NCBI GenBank assembly: GCA_013285985.1
Contig: JABDGR010000011.1
Location: forward strand, 1-38,063
Length of the DNA stretch: 38,063 bases
Direction: 5' to 3'
Origin: Verrucomicrobiota bacterium
GTDB taxonomy: Bacteria > Verrucomicrobiota > Verrucomicrobiia > Opitutales > JABDGR01
Shown here piece by piece: positions 1-9,705 of the stretch. How positions within the stretch are numbered: the stretch's first letter is position 1; each line of letters starts with the position of its first letter. A program made the position numbers and the translations under genes. The notes under the pieces were generated by a model, which was not told the DNA's origin, searched no databases, and saw only the letters and a list, made by a program, of their open reading frames with translations.

Positions 1-2
1 CC

Positions 3-752
3 GGAGGAAATTTTGCGCCGCATCTGGGCATCATCGCCGGAAATCTCACGGCACCGGTCGCCGGCCGCCCCGCTTTGCTCACGCACGACGAGATGACGAC
101 AATTTTTCACGAGTTTGGCCACTTGTTGCACCATTTGCTCGGCGAGGTGGAGGTCAAGTCGCTCAACGGTGTGCGGGTGACCTGGGACTTTGTCGAACTG
201 CCGTCGCAGATCATGGAGAACTGGGCCTGGGAGCGCGCCGGGTTGGATTTTGTGGCCCGGCACTTCGAAAGCGGCGCGCCGCTGCCCGAAGATGTTTTCC
301 GGAAAATGCGCGCGACGCGCCGCTTCATGGCCGCGACGGCGATGATGCGCCTGCTCGCCTTCAGCAAAATGGATCTCGATTTGCATTTGCACGCGGAGGC
401 ACTGGCCGCGACGCCGCCGGCGGAGCTGGACGCCTGGCTGCGGCCGCGTCTGGCCCAATACCTGCCGCGTTACCGGACGGAGCCGCCCATGTTCGCGCCG
501 CGTTTCACCCACGTTTTTGCCGAGCCCGTGGGCTATGCCGCCGGTTATTATTCCTACAAATGGGCGGAAGTGTTCGACGCGGACGCCTTTACCCGCTTCC
601 AGCAGGAGGGTTTGCTCAATGCGGTGACCGGTCGGGAGTTTCGGGAAAAAATCCTGGCGCGCGGCAATAGCGCCCCGCCGGAGGAATTGTTCCGCGATTT
701 TCTCGGGCGGGCCCCCCGCCCTGATGCCGACCTCGCCCGTTGCGGATTATAA
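3..752 (+). CDS. M3 family metallopeptidase (oligopeptidase A / Dcp-like), C-terminal part, truncated by window start
   Basis: HEFGHLLHH zinc motif. The frame is open to the window edge upstream of the listed TTG start and reads GGNFAPHLGIIAGNLTAPVAGRPALLTHDEMTTIFHEFGHLLHHLL, typical of M3 peptidases. Confidence 0.93.
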   Translation, partial: GGNFAPHLGIIAGNLTAPVAGRPALLTHDEMTTIFHEFGHLLHHLLGEVEVKSLNGVRVTWDFVELPSQIMENWAWERAGLDFVARHFESGAPLPEDVFRKMRATRRFMAATAMMRLLAFSKMDLDLHLHAEALAATPPAELDAWLRPRLAQYLPRYRTEPPMFAPRFTHVFAEPVGYAAGYYSYKWAEVFDADAFTRFQQEGLLNAVTGREFREKILARGNSAPPEELFRDFLGRAPRPDADLARCGL

Positions 753-764
753 CGGGAAAGAAAG

Positions 765-2789
765 TCACGCGATGGGCGCGGCTGCTTTCCCCGTGGCGGA
801 TGCTTCCGGCATTGCTGCGGACTGGGGCGTATCCAGAAGGCGTCGGACGCGTTCAAGCAGGGTGTTCAGGGAAAATGGCTTCTGTAGACGGTCAGTCCCC
901 TCACCCATTTTTTCCCCGGCGTGGAGGTTCTCGTAGCCGGACATCAGCAGCACGCGCAAAGTCGGGTATTCTTGGCGCAGCTGGGTGGCCAGGGCGCGGC
1001 CCGAAAGCTTGGGTAATACAATATCGGCGATGAGGAGATCAAAATTCCCCTTTTTTTCCTGAAAGTGCACCAGAGCGTCCTCGCCGGTGGCGGCCAGCAC
1101 CGTGGCATAGCCGTGCATATCGAGCAGGTTTTTAACGCAATCGGCGAAATTCGGGTCGTCTTCCACCAGCAGGATGCGCTCGTGGCCGCCGGGGGCTGCC
1201 ACCGGAGCGTCTTCGTGGACGACCCCCGGCGTGGTTGGGGCTTCGATGGCGGGAAGGTAGATGGTGAAGACCGAGCCTTTGTCCGGCTCGCTTTGCACGT
1301 CAATTTTGCCCCGGTTTTGTTTGACCAGGCTGTAGACCATCGCGAGCCCCAGGCCCGTCCCCTTGCCAACCTCCTTTGTGGTGAAGAACGGCTCAAAAAT
1401 TTTGTCGCGAATTTCATGCGGGATGCCGCAACCGGTGTCGGCCACGCTCAACAGCACGAAGGGCCCCGGCCCGTGCAAATCGAGACGGGCCGCCTCCGGC
1501 GAGTCAAATTTGCGGGCGGTTAGGCTGATGGTGATGCGTCCGGCCTCGGCGATCGCATCGCGCGCATTGAGGCAGAGGTTGACCAGCACCTGCTCAATTT
1601 GGCCGGCGTCGGTGTAAAGTTGCGGCAGGCCGGCCGGGGCATCCACGATCAATTCGATGTTTTCGCGGATGACGGGGCGCATCATTTTTTCCACTTCGCG
1701 CACCACGAACGCGGGTGAAATGGTTTGCGGCGGCGTGGCGGAGCGGCGGCTGAAGGTCATCAACCGGGCGACCAGGTCGGCGCCGCGCTGTCCGGCCGCC
1801 CGGATGTTGCGGTAATATTTTGTCAGGTGGTCGTCGGGTTTGGCTTTGAGCAGCAGCAGATCCGCGTAGGAATTGATGATCGCCAGCAGGTTGTTGAAAT
1901 CGTGCGATATCCCTCCGGCGAGCCGGCCGACGGCGTCGAGCTTTTGGGTGCGGCGGATGTTTTCCTCCAGTTGATCAAGCTGGGTGACGTCGCGCAGGAT
2001 GATGACCCGGCCCAGGGCGGCGCTGTCCGTTTCCGCCAGCGCGTTGGTTTGAATTTGGACGAGGCGCACTTCGCCGTGCGGGCTGACCAGCAAAAGCGGG
2101 TGTGATGGCTCGGTCCGGAATCCGGGTTGAAGCAAACGTTCGGCAATTTCCGGCAGGCGCGTGCGGGTTTCGCGTTCGCGCAGGTCAAGCAATTCGCTGA
2201 TCGGGCAGTTTTGCGCGGCCCCGTGGGGCAGGCCCAGCACGCGTTCGGCGGCGGGGTTGAGGTACGTCAGCCGGCCGGCGGCGTCGGTGGTGAGCACGTA
2301 GTCTTCCAGCGCGCCGAGGGTGGCGGCCAGGCGCTGTTCGGTGGCTTTGCCGATGCAGTCCAGCCGGGCCTTGTAGAGCGCCATTTCGATCGTGATCAGC
2401 ACCTCCTTCTCGCGGTAGGGCTTGAGCAGGTAGGCGAATGGGGCCGTGCGGCGGGCCCGCTCAATCGTCGCTTCGTCGGAAAAAGCCGTGAGGTAAATGA
2501 GTGGAACTTCGCGCTCCCGGCGGATTTTTACGGCCGTTTCCACGCCGTCCTGCTCGCCCGGGATATTGATGTCCATCAATATCAAATCCGGCTTGGTTTC
2601 CCGCGCCATTTGCTCGGCCTGCCCGCTGGAGGCCGCCATGCCGGCGACCTGGTAGCGGCCGCGGGAAAGTATCTTTTGCAGGATAAAGGCCGAACTCGGA
2701 TCGTCCTCCACGATCAAAATACGTGGCGGTGACGCCGTGGTGCCGGCAGCGCCAGAGCTTGCGACCGTCGTAGGCTGGATCGAACTCAT
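765..2789 (-). CDS. Hybrid histidine kinase (REC-PAS-HisKA-HATPase-REC)
   Basis: N-terminal receiver [11 protein letters not shown]...[13 protein letters not shown]-like region, [21 protein letters not shown] His box, HATPase motifs ([25 protein letters not shown]), C-terminal receiver [10 protein letters not shown]...[13 protein letters not shown]...LQKPF. Start taken at MSSIQP (ATG at 2789), not the ORF maximum at 2852. Confidence 0.93.
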   Translation of the reverse strand: MSSIQPTTVASSGAAGTTASPPRILIVEDDPSSAFILQKILSRGRYQVAGMAASSGQAEQMARETKPDLILMDINIPGEQDGVETAVKIRREREVPLIYLTAFSDEATIERARRTAPFAYLLKPYREKEVLITIEMALYKARLDCIGKATEQRLAATLGALEDYVLTTDAAGRLTYLNPAAERVLGLPHGAAQNCPISELLDLRERETRTRLPEIAERLLQPGFRTEPSHPLLLVSPHGEVRLVQIQTNALAETDSAALGRVIILRDVTQLDQLEENIRRTQKLDAVGRLAGGISHDFNNLLAIINSYADLLLLKAKPDDHLTKYYRNIRAAGQRGADLVARLMTFSRRSATPPQTISPAFVVREVEKMMRPVIRENIELIVDAPAGLPQLYTDAGQIEQVLVNLCLNARDAIAEAGRITISLTARKFDSPEAARLDLHGPGPFVLLSVADTGCGIPHEIRDKIFEPFFTTKEVGKGTGLGLAMVYSLVKQNRGKIDVQSEPDKGSVFTIYLPAIEAPTTPGVVHEDAPVAAPGGHERILLVEDDPNFADCVKNLLDMHGYATVLAATGEDALVHFQEKKGNFDLLIADIVLPKLSGRALATQLRQEYPTLRVLLMSGYENLHAGEKMGEGTDRLQKPFSLNTLLERVRRLLDTPQSAAMPEASATGKAAAPIA

Positions 2790-3058
2790 AAGGCGTATCC
2801 GTGTTTTAGCTCGGCACACTGCACGCCAGCCTCCGCTCGCGCAGGCCAACATGATGGGGTAAAATCATTTCTGGGGTTTGTTACCCGGGCAAGTAAATCC
2901 CTTCGGGTCAATACCCTAGTTCTTTCGGAATTTTCCATTACCGGGCTATAACCTCATGTTAATTAATTGCTTTGTCCATGCGATGCACACTATAAACAGT
3001 TATCGGTTGTCCGTGTCCATGCTCTTCCAATGGCTTTTTCGCCTGAATTATCCCAAGG

Positions 3059-3086
3059 TTGACACCCCATTATTATTTGATACACT
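3059..3086 (+). promoter_or_regulatory. Candidate sigma70-type promoter upstream of the response regulator
   Basis: TTGACA (3059-3064), 16-bp spacer, TACACT (3081-3086), in an AT-rich intergenic region 60 bp upstream of the ATG at 3147. Confidence 0.45.
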
Positions 3087-3146
3087 CATCACCGTGCCAG
3101 TGAGTCAATTTAGACCCCGGCGGGATGGGTGCCGAGTACTTTACCT

Positions 3147-3809
3147 ATGAAAAGAGTGGTCATCATTGAAGATGAAACAATGCTGCGCGACCTGCTCGCT
3201 GAGCTGTTGAAAAGCTTTCCCCTTTGCACTTTGGCCGGCACCTATGGCGACGGTCTTGAGGGGTGGAAGGCGCTCCAGAAAATCAAGCCCGACATGGTGC
3301 TGCTGGATATCAAACTGCCCTCGCTCAACGGGCTGGATATTCTGCGCCGGTTGCGCGAGCAGGTGCCCAATTGCAATGTGCTGCTCTTTAGCGCTTATTT
3401 CACCACCGGCATGGTTCGCCAGGCGCTGAAGGCCGGCGCCAACGGCATCATCGAAAAAACCGCCGGCTTGCCCGAGATGGAAAAAGCCATCCGCGCCGTG
3501 GTCGATGGCGGCACCTACCTTGGCCCGGGCGTGGCCGACATGGTCCGCCGCATCATGATTGACCCGGATAAGGACGACTCTCTGGAAAATCTTTCGGAAC
3601 GCGAACGCGAGGTCCTGCAGTACGTGGCCGAGGGGTATAGCACCAAGGAAATTGCCGTGAAGCTTTCCATCAGCGTCAAAACTGCCGAGACCCATCGCTC
3701 CAATCTCATGACGAAGCTCAATCTGCACGGCATCGCGGGGTTGACGCGTTATGCTATTGAACACGGGCTGATCAAATCGGCCCCGCCCACTTTGTCGACC
3801 GAGGGCTAG
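3147..3809 (+). CDS. NarL/LuxR-family response regulator
   Basis: Receiver MKRVVIIEDETMLRDLL...MVLLDIKLPSLNGLDIL and LuxR HTH LSEREREVLQYVAEGYSTKEIAVKLSISVKTAETHRSNLMTKL. Start at MKRVV. Confidence 0.93.
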   Translation: MKRVVIIEDETMLRDLLAELLKSFPLCTLAGTYGDGLEGWKALQKIKPDMVLLDIKLPSLNGLDILRRLREQVPNCNVLLFSAYFTTGMVRQALKAGANGIIEKTAGLPEMEKAIRAVVDGGTYLGPGVADMVRRIMIDPDKDDSLENLSEREREVLQYVAEGYSTKEIAVKLSISVKTAETHRSNLMTKLNLHGIAGLTRYAIEHGLIKSAPPTLSTEG

Positions 3810-5740
3810 GCGTCGGCGCGCGCGCGCGCCTCGGCCACCGCGGCGTCCATCCACGCGTCCAGTTTTGGTTTCAACAAGGCTTCGAGCGCGGGGCGGCCTT
3901 CTGGTTTGGCCAGCGGCTCTTTCGCAAAGAAATAAATTTTCAGTTTCGGCTCGGTGCCGCTGCCGCGGATGGCGCACCGCCAGCCCCCCGCGAGGTCGTA
4001 CAGCAGGAAATCTTCCCGCGGAATGGTTTCGCCTTCCTCGTCATGATGTTCGAGGAGAAAGTCATTGGCTCGCTCCACCGGGCGCCCGCCGAATGTTTTT
4101 GGCGGGTTGGCGCGCAAAGAGGACAGCGCTCGCTGGATTTGGGCGACGCCCGCCGCGCCTTCAAAAGTCAGCGTCCGCAGCGATTCCTTGTGATAATCAT
4201 GCCGGGCATACAGCGCATCGAGCGCGGCCGTGGCGGTTAGCTTGCGCGTGGCCAGCCACGCGGCGAGTTCGGCGCACATCGCCGCCGCCGCATTGGCATC
4301 CTTGTCCCGCACGGTGTCCCCCGCGAGGCAGCCGTAACTTTCTTCGGCGGCAAAGACCATCCACGACGAATGATTCACGTATAATGCCGCCCGTTCGGCG
4401 GGAGGCAGGGCGGCAATCTCGGCCGGCTGGCGCTGGTCCCCGGCCGCTGCCAGCGCGGTAAAAAGCTGTTGCTCGTATTTGCGCAATTTTGCGCCCATCC
4501 ATTTGAATCCCGTCAACGTGTTGACGCAACTGGCGCCATGACTGCGGGCGATGACATCGAGCATCGGCGTGGTGACAAAACTTTTCAGCAGTACGGCGCG
4601 CGGGCAGCCTGCTTTTGGCAACCAGCCGAGTTCCTTGGCACGCTGCAAGCGGTAATCCGCGATCAACACGCCAAGTTCGTTGCCGGTGAGTGACCGATAT
4701 GAGCCGTCCGCCTCGCGGAAGACCGTGCCGATCCGGTCGGCATCCGGGTCGGTGGCGAGGCCCGTATCGGCCTGGCTGGTGCGGGCGGTTTCCAAAACCT
4801 GTGCGAGCGCGCGGGGATCTTCCGGGTTGGGCGAGGGCACCGTGGGGAATCTCCCGTCCTGCTTCATCTGCGGGGCGACTTCGACCACTTCCGCACCGAG
4901 GCGGCGCAGCAAGCCGGGTATCACCACGCCGCCGGTGCCGTGCAGCGCCGAGTAGACAATTTTCGGGCGGCGCGCGCGAATCAAGGGCGCGTCCAAAACC
5001 ACCTGGACGACGGCCTCCACATATTTTTGGTCGAGTTCCGCGGAAACGGTTTCCCAGCCCTGGCCCTTCGCCGCGGTGGCTTGTTGCAGCACCGGGCCGG
5101 TTTCCGGCAATTGGACCGCGCGGACTGCCTCCACAATCTGGTCGGCCAGCGGTGGGACGACCTGGCCGCCGTGAGCCGCATAAACCTTGTAGCCATTGTC
5201 GTACGGTGGGTTATGGCTGGCCGTGAGCACAATGCCGGTGTCGGCTCCCAGCGCCCGCACCGAAAAGCTCAATTGCGGCGTCGAACGCGGCCCGGTAAAC
5301 AGCCACGCCTCGCCCCCGAGGCCCGTCCAGACGCGCGCGGCCAGTTCCGCGAAGTAACGGGAAAAATGCCGCACATCGTGCGCGATGACCAGGCGCGGGC
5401 GCGGATTTTTCCCACCGGCATTTTTCACGCTGCGAAAAAGGCCCATTGTGGCGCGCGCGACGGTGACGTCATTGAGCGTGTTTGCGCCCACCGCCGGGTG
5501 AGCGGGGTTGTCCGTCCCGCCCGGGCCGAGTTCCACGGCCGCCGGCTTGCGCCCGATGACGCGGCCCCTCATGCCGCCGGTGCCGAAACTCAATTCGCGG
5601 AAGAAGCGGTCTTCCAATTCGTCCCACGCTTTCGTGTCGACCAGTTCATCGAGCGCCGCCTGCGCCCAGGCGGGCAAAAAACCGCCCGTGCGCCAGGCGG
5701 CCAGGCGCTCATTTGCAGCCGGGGAAAGTTTTTCGGTCAT
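3806..5740 (-). CDS. Phospho-sugar mutase (phosphoglucomutase/phosphomannomutase superfamily)
   Basis: TASHNPPYDNGYKVY active-site loop, DPDADRIG metal loop, RGSGTEPKLKIYF phosphate-binding loop. Confidence 0.93.
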   Translation of the reverse strand: MTEKLSPAANERLAAWRTGGFLPAWAQAALDELVDTKAWDELEDRFFRELSFGTGGMRGRVIGRKPAAVELGPGGTDNPAHPAVGANTLNDVTVARATMGLFRSVKNAGGKNPRPRLVIAHDVRHFSRYFAELAARVWTGLGGEAWLFTGPRSTPQLSFSVRALGADTGIVLTASHNPPYDNGYKVYAAHGGQVVPPLADQIVEAVRAVQLPETGPVLQQATAAKGQGWETVSAELDQKYVEAVVQVVLDAPLIRARRPKIVYSALHGTGGVVIPGLLRRLGAEVVEVAPQMKQDGRFPTVPSPNPEDPRALAQVLETARTSQADTGLATDPDADRIGTVFREADGSYRSLTGNELGVLIADYRLQRAKELGWLPKAGCPRAVLLKSFVTTPMLDVIARSHGASCVNTLTGFKWMGAKLRKYEQQLFTALAAAGDQRQPAEIAALPPAERAALYVNHSSWMVFAAEESYGCLAGDTVRDKDANAAAAMCAELAAWLATRKLTATAALDALYARHDYHKESLRTLTFEGAAGVAQIQRALSSLRANPPKTFGGRPVERANDFLLEHHDEEGETIPREDFLLYDLAGGWRCAIRGSGTEPKLKIYFFAKEPLAKPEGRPALEALLKPKLDAWMDAAVAEARARADA

Positions 5741-5749
5741 GGCGGCAAA

Positions 5750-7213
5750 TTAGTTTAAAACCAGTCCGTCGGCCAGTTTTGGTTTTTGGGTGAGGACACT
5801 CCAGCGTGCGCTGACGCTGGCGTCGTCGTCGCCAAAGAGCGGGCTGATTTCCAGGGCAAAGGCTGGCCGGCCTGTGTCATCCATGGGAACGGCCACGCCG
5901 GCGGCTTGGAGCCAGCGCGCGAACTGGCGCAATTGATCATCGCGGCAGGTTTCGACGGAATCTTCTCCTGCGGCGTTTTTCACGGGGGAAAAATCATCTG
6001 CCCGGGTGGTCTCGATAATGGTGGCCTGGCGCGCGAAGGGCAGGGCGTCGAAAACGAACATTTCGAATTTTACGCCGTTGGGTTCGTTCGGCTGCACGGA
6101 TTGGCCATTCGCATCCACCGTGGTGACTTTTTTGTTGGCGCGATGAAAAGGCAGGCGCACGGCCGCGTCGCGCCCCGCACCGACGCGGGCGACAAATTCA
6201 CGATCCAGCGCATGGATGCCAATCGATCCAGCCCGGAAGCGCAGCGCGCCACCCGGTTCGCGTTCTTCGCAAAGTTCTCGCGGCATGTCGCTGTATTCGA
6301 CGACAACCACCCGGCCCTGCGGGTCGAGGCAGAGGTGCCCGATTTTTTCTCCCGGACCCCGCTTGGGAATCATCTTGGTCGACATCTCGGAGCCGGTTTC
6401 GAGATGGCAGCCGATGAATTCCGCATCGACGCAGCGCACGAGCGGGTTGTCCACTTGGAAATAACTCAATGTTTGCACGCCCAACTCCCGCAGAAGTTCG
6501 ATGGCGCCGCCGCGCGCCAAGGCGCGCAACGCGCCGCCGTGGCCGTCGGGGCTGAGGGCGATGCGGTCGGGCGCTTCGAGTATGATTTTGCCGTCGAAGT
6601 CCACGGCTGGCATTGTCCCCTGGGGAAAGAAAAACACCCGGGCCCGGTCCAGGCCGAAAAATTGATGCTCGGCAAAAAAATCCTGGGTGGCGGCGTCGTT
6701 CGCCGGGCTGGTCAGGATGAGCCAGGGCGGCGTTTTGCCATGGCGCACACCCGCGGCCCGGATTTTTTCCGCAAAGACTTGAAAGAGGGAATGCCCGCGC
6801 ACCGGGGTGACGGGGAACGCGCCTTTCGGGCCGTCGAAACCCAGGCGCGTGCCTTGGCCGCCGGCAACCGTAAAACAGGCCACGGCGCCGGCGCGCAAGG
6901 CATCCTCACCCCGGGCTTTGGCGCGCGCCCATTGGGCGGGGTCGCCGCCATTTTCCAGGCGGGCCAGGGCCGGCGCGGGCCGTAACCGGGAAAAATCAAT
7001 GGTTGGCTTTGCGCCACCGCGCAGATGGGTTTCGACCAGCAGGGAAATTTCGGCGAGGTCGATCTTGGCGGCTTGTCCGCCCAACTCGGTTTTCTGGGCC
7101 GGAGTCAGCCGCTCCCAAAACTGGAAGACCCGGCCCTGCCCGGCGCGCTCAAAGGCGGCGCGCAATGTGGCGGGATTTGACGAAGACACGGACGCGGCGG
7201 AAACGGGATTCAT
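5750..7213 (-). CDS. UDPGP-family nucleotidyltransferase (UDP-GlcNAc / UDP-sugar pyrophosphorylase-like)
   Basis: GGQGTRLGFDGPKGAFPV nucleotide-binding motif and FQVDNPLVRCVDAEFIG, resembling eukaryotic-type UAP1. Confidence 0.88.
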   Translation of the reverse strand: MNPVSAASVSSSNPATLRAAFERAGQGRVFQFWERLTPAQKTELGGQAAKIDLAEISLLVETHLRGGAKPTIDFSRLRPAPALARLENGGDPAQWARAKARGEDALRAGAVACFTVAGGQGTRLGFDGPKGAFPVTPVRGHSLFQVFAEKIRAAGVRHGKTPPWLILTSPANDAATQDFFAEHQFFGLDRARVFFFPQGTMPAVDFDGKIILEAPDRIALSPDGHGGALRALARGGAIELLRELGVQTLSYFQVDNPLVRCVDAEFIGCHLETGSEMSTKMIPKRGPGEKIGHLCLDPQGRVVVVEYSDMPRELCEEREPGGALRFRAGSIGIHALDREFVARVGAGRDAAVRLPFHRANKKVTTVDANGQSVQPNEPNGVKFEMFVFDALPFARQATIIETTRADDFSPVKNAAGEDSVETCRDDQLRQFARWLQAAGVAVPMDDTGRPAFALEISPLFGDDDASVSARWSVLTQKPKLADGLVLN

Positions 7214-7237
7214 GCAACCGGCAGACGCTGTGGGCGG

Positions 7238-7648
7238 TTAAGGGTGGCGGGTGGCGGGGTTCGTTGCGGCCGGAGATTGCCGGGAGGGCGGTAGGGGCGC
7301 GTTCAACGCGGAACGCGTGCCGTCAACATCGCTCACCGACGCGGCGCCGGTTACGGGATCCACATTAAAACGAAAAATGAGTTCATCCGGCCGTGCATAG
7401 TCGAGGTGGGCGCGGGCCATGCGGTCAAGAAAATCCGGGTCGGTTTGGAGCCGGTGAAGAATCTCCTGGTATTTTCCAAGTTGTACGTGCAAGGCGTCGA
7501 CTTGGCTCTGGGCCGCGGCTTCTTTTTGGCGGAAATTATCCACTTCGAGCTGGGCGTCATGGATCAATTTCGCGGCGTATGCGCCGCCGAGCGCCAGCAG
7601 CAAAACGAGTGCTCCGGAAATAAACTTATAAACAGCCGTGGATCTCAT
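7238..7648 (-). CDS. FtsB/DivIC-like septum formation initiator family protein
   Basis: Short protein with N-terminal TM helix, coiled coil (EVDNFRQKEAAAQSQVDALHVQLGKYQEIL), then a DPDFLDRMARAHLDYARPDELIFRF tail typical of FtsB/DivIC. Confidence 0.75.
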   Translation of the reverse strand: MRSTAVYKFISGALVLLLALGGAYAAKLIHDAQLEVDNFRQKEAAAQSQVDALHVQLGKYQEILHRLQTDPDFLDRMARAHLDYARPDELIFRFNVDPVTGAASVSDVDGTRSALNAPLPPSRQSPAATNPATRHP

Positions 7649-7755
7649 GGAGATTGCTTCAACGCATATTATTGGGCGGTTCGGCGCAAGCCCAGACGGA
7701 AATCAACCCGGTTCCATGACGCGAGGCCGGTCAAAATCAGCCCGCTGCGCGGCAA

Positions 7756-9249
7756 CTACGGCAGCAGCGTGTCACCCATGAGGAAGCGGTCGGCTTCGCG
7801 CGCCGCGCCGCGCCCTTCATTGATGGCCCAGACGACGAGGCTTTGTCCGCGCCGGCAATCTCCGGCGGCAAAGACCCCGCGCAGGTTCGTCGCATATTTG
7901 CCGTGGTCAGCCTTGGCGTTGGTGCGGGCGTCACGCTCTATTTTCAGGGCATCCAGCAAAGGCTGTTCTGGCCCAAGGAAACCCATCGCCAGCAAAACCA
8001 ACTGCGCGGGAATTACGCGCTCGCTGCCTTTGACCACCTGCGGGCCGAATTGCCCGGCTTCATTCTTTTTCCATTCCACATTGACAAGTTCCAAACCGCT
8101 GATTTGGCCGTTTGCGTCACCGACAAACTTTGTTGCGGTAACCAGATACTGGCGCGGGTCGGCGCCAAATTTTGCCGCGGCTTCCTCCTGTCCGTAATCC
8201 AGTTTGTAAACCTTGGGCCATTCCGGCCACGGATTGTTCGGCGCGCGCTCCAGGGGCGGTTGCGCGAGAATTTCAAGTTGCGCGAGCGACTTGCAGCCAT
8301 GGCGCATGGCCGTGCCGACGCAGTCCGTCCCCGTGTCGCCTCCGCCGATGACGACGACATGTTTGCCGCGCGCATCAATGGGCGGGCGTTGGGTGTCGGT
8401 GATGCCCTGGTCGAGGAGGAATTTTGTGTTCGTATGGAGATACTCCATCGCGAAGTGCACGCCCTTGAGTTCGCGGCCGGGAATCGGCAAGTCGCGCGGC
8501 TTGGTCGCGCCCGTGCAGAGCACCACCGCGTCGAATTCCTTCAATAATTTTTCCGCGGCATAATTCACGCCCACTTCGACATTGGTTTTAAAGACAATCC
8601 CTTCCTTCGCCATCACATCCACCCGGCGTTGGACGACCGCTTGCTTGTCGAGCTTCATGTTGGGGATGCCATACATAAGCAATCCGCCGATGCGGTCGGC
8701 GCGCTCGAAAACGGTGACGAGGTGTCCGGCGGAATTCAACTGCGCGGCGCACGCCAGGCCGGCCGGGCCGGAGCCAATGACCGCAATTTTTTTGCCCGTG
8801 CGGTGCGCGGGCGGCTGGGGGATGATCCAGCCTTCCTCCCAGCCCTTGTCGGCAATGGCGTTTTCAATGCTTTTGATGGTGACGGGTGGCTCGATGACTC
8901 CGAGCACACACGAACCTTCGCATGGCGCGGGGCAGACACTTCCGGTAAATTCGGGAAAGTTGTTGGTATGGTGCAGACGTTCCAACGCTTCCCGCCACTG
9001 TTTTTTATATACCAGGTCGTTCCATTCGGGAATGAGATTGTTAATCGGACAGCCGGAGGCCATGCCGCTGATGAGCTGGCCGGTGTGGCAGAACGGCGTG
9101 CCGCAATCCATGCAGCGGGCGCCCTGGGTTTGCAGCTCCTGGTCCTCGCGGTGGAGGTGGAACTCCTTCCAGTCCTTGATGCGTTCAGCCGGTGAGCGGT
9201 CGGGGCCGGAGTCGCGTTTAAAATCGAGAAAGCCAGTGGGTTTGCCCAT
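7756..9249 (-). CDS. gltD: Glutamate synthase small subunit (GltD)
   Basis: CMDCGTPFC and CPAPCEGSC Fe-S Cys motifs, [21 protein letters not shown] motif, [17 protein letters not shown] motif; adjacent gltB. Confidence 0.96.
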   Translation of the reverse strand: MGKPTGFLDFKRDSGPDRSPAERIKDWKEFHLHREDQELQTQGARCMDCGTPFCHTGQLISGMASGCPINNLIPEWNDLVYKKQWREALERLHHTNNFPEFTGSVCPAPCEGSCVLGVIEPPVTIKSIENAIADKGWEEGWIIPQPPAHRTGKKIAVIGSGPAGLACAAQLNSAGHLVTVFERADRIGGLLMYGIPNMKLDKQAVVQRRVDVMAKEGIVFKTNVEVGVNYAAEKLLKEFDAVVLCTGATKPRDLPIPGRELKGVHFAMEYLHTNTKFLLDQGITDTQRPPIDARGKHVVVIGGGDTGTDCVGTAMRHGCKSLAQLEILAQPPLERAPNNPWPEWPKVYKLDYGQEEAAAKFGADPRQYLVTATKFVGDANGQISGLELVNVEWKKNEAGQFGPQVVKGSERVIPAQLVLLAMGFLGPEQPLLDALKIERDARTNAKADHGKYATNLRGVFAAGDCRRGQSLVVWAINEGRGAAREADRFLMGDTLLP

Positions 9250-9258
9250 GGGAAAAAG

Positions 9259-9283
9259 GGAGTCAGGAGACAGAAGTCAGGAG
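9259..9283 (+). repeat. Left arm of imperfect inverted repeat flanking the four-helix-bundle gene
   Basis: GGAGTCAGGAGACAGAAGTCAGGAG. Pairs as an inverted repeat with 9674-9705: 3 mismatches over 25 aligned nt plus one 7-nt gap. Confidence 0.8.
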
Positions 9284-9663
9284 AGGGGTGATGGCGGGAG
9301 GTTGCGACTTTTGCCCAAGTGGGCAATATAGCTATGAAGCAATCGAGCCACTTCGTCGAGTTGAGTTTCCAAGGAAAGGGTTTCGGAATAATGGAGGTCG
9401 CGGGCCAGAATCAAATAATAGCGGCATTCTTCAAGAGAGCCTTGGCTAATGTTGTAGAAACGCGCTTTGTCTGCGAGGCTGTGTTTGCGGAAGCCTTCGG
9501 CGATGTTGGCGGGAATGGAAACGGCGGCGCGGCGTAATTGGCTGGTGAGTCCATAAAGTTCGTGTTTGGGAAATGTCTCAGTAATTTTATAAACTGCGAG
9601 CACAAAGGCATGGGCCTTTTGCCAAACCAGGAGGGCTTGGAATGATTGAGCCGGTGTGGGCAT
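9277..9663 (-). CDS. Four helix bundle protein (23S rRNA intervening-sequence protein / Avd-like family)
   Basis: FQALLVWQKAHAFVLAVYKITETFPKHELYGLTSQLRRAAVSIPANIAEGFRKHS...FYNISQGSLEECRYYLILARDL is characteristic of the IVP-like four-helix-bundle family. Confidence 0.95.
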   Translation of the reverse strand: MPTPAQSFQALLVWQKAHAFVLAVYKITETFPKHELYGLTSQLRRAAVSIPANIAEGFRKHSLADKARFYNISQGSLEECRYYLILARDLHYSETLSLETQLDEVARLLHSYIAHLGKSRNLPPSPLS

Positions 9664-9673
9664 GGGCGTGGTG

Positions 9674-9705
9674 CTCCTGTCTTCTGGCTACTGTTTCCTG
9701 TCTCC
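9674..9705 (-). repeat. Right arm of imperfect inverted repeat flanking the four-helix-bundle gene
   Basis: Minus strand reads GGAGACAGGAAACAGTAGCCAGAAGACAGGAG and abuts the gltB stop codon (TAA, complement of 9706-9708). Confidence 0.8.

Noticed and set aside
2956-3150. 64-aa ORF upstream of the response regulator
   Set aside because: Lies in an AT-rich promoter region and overlaps the regulator start; no homology pattern.
5786-6985. 399-aa plus-strand ORF
   Set aside because: Mirror frame of the UDPGP-family gene on the minus strand; no recognisable domain.
9250-9705. Diversity-generating retroelement
   Set aside because: The four-helix-bundle protein is related to Avd, but there is no reverse transcriptase and no template/variable repeat pair in the window.
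9250-9705. Classical insertion sequence or MITE with target-site duplication
   Set aside because: No transposase and I could not identify a clear target-site duplication outside the repeats, so only a non-autonomous or unknown mechanism is proposed.
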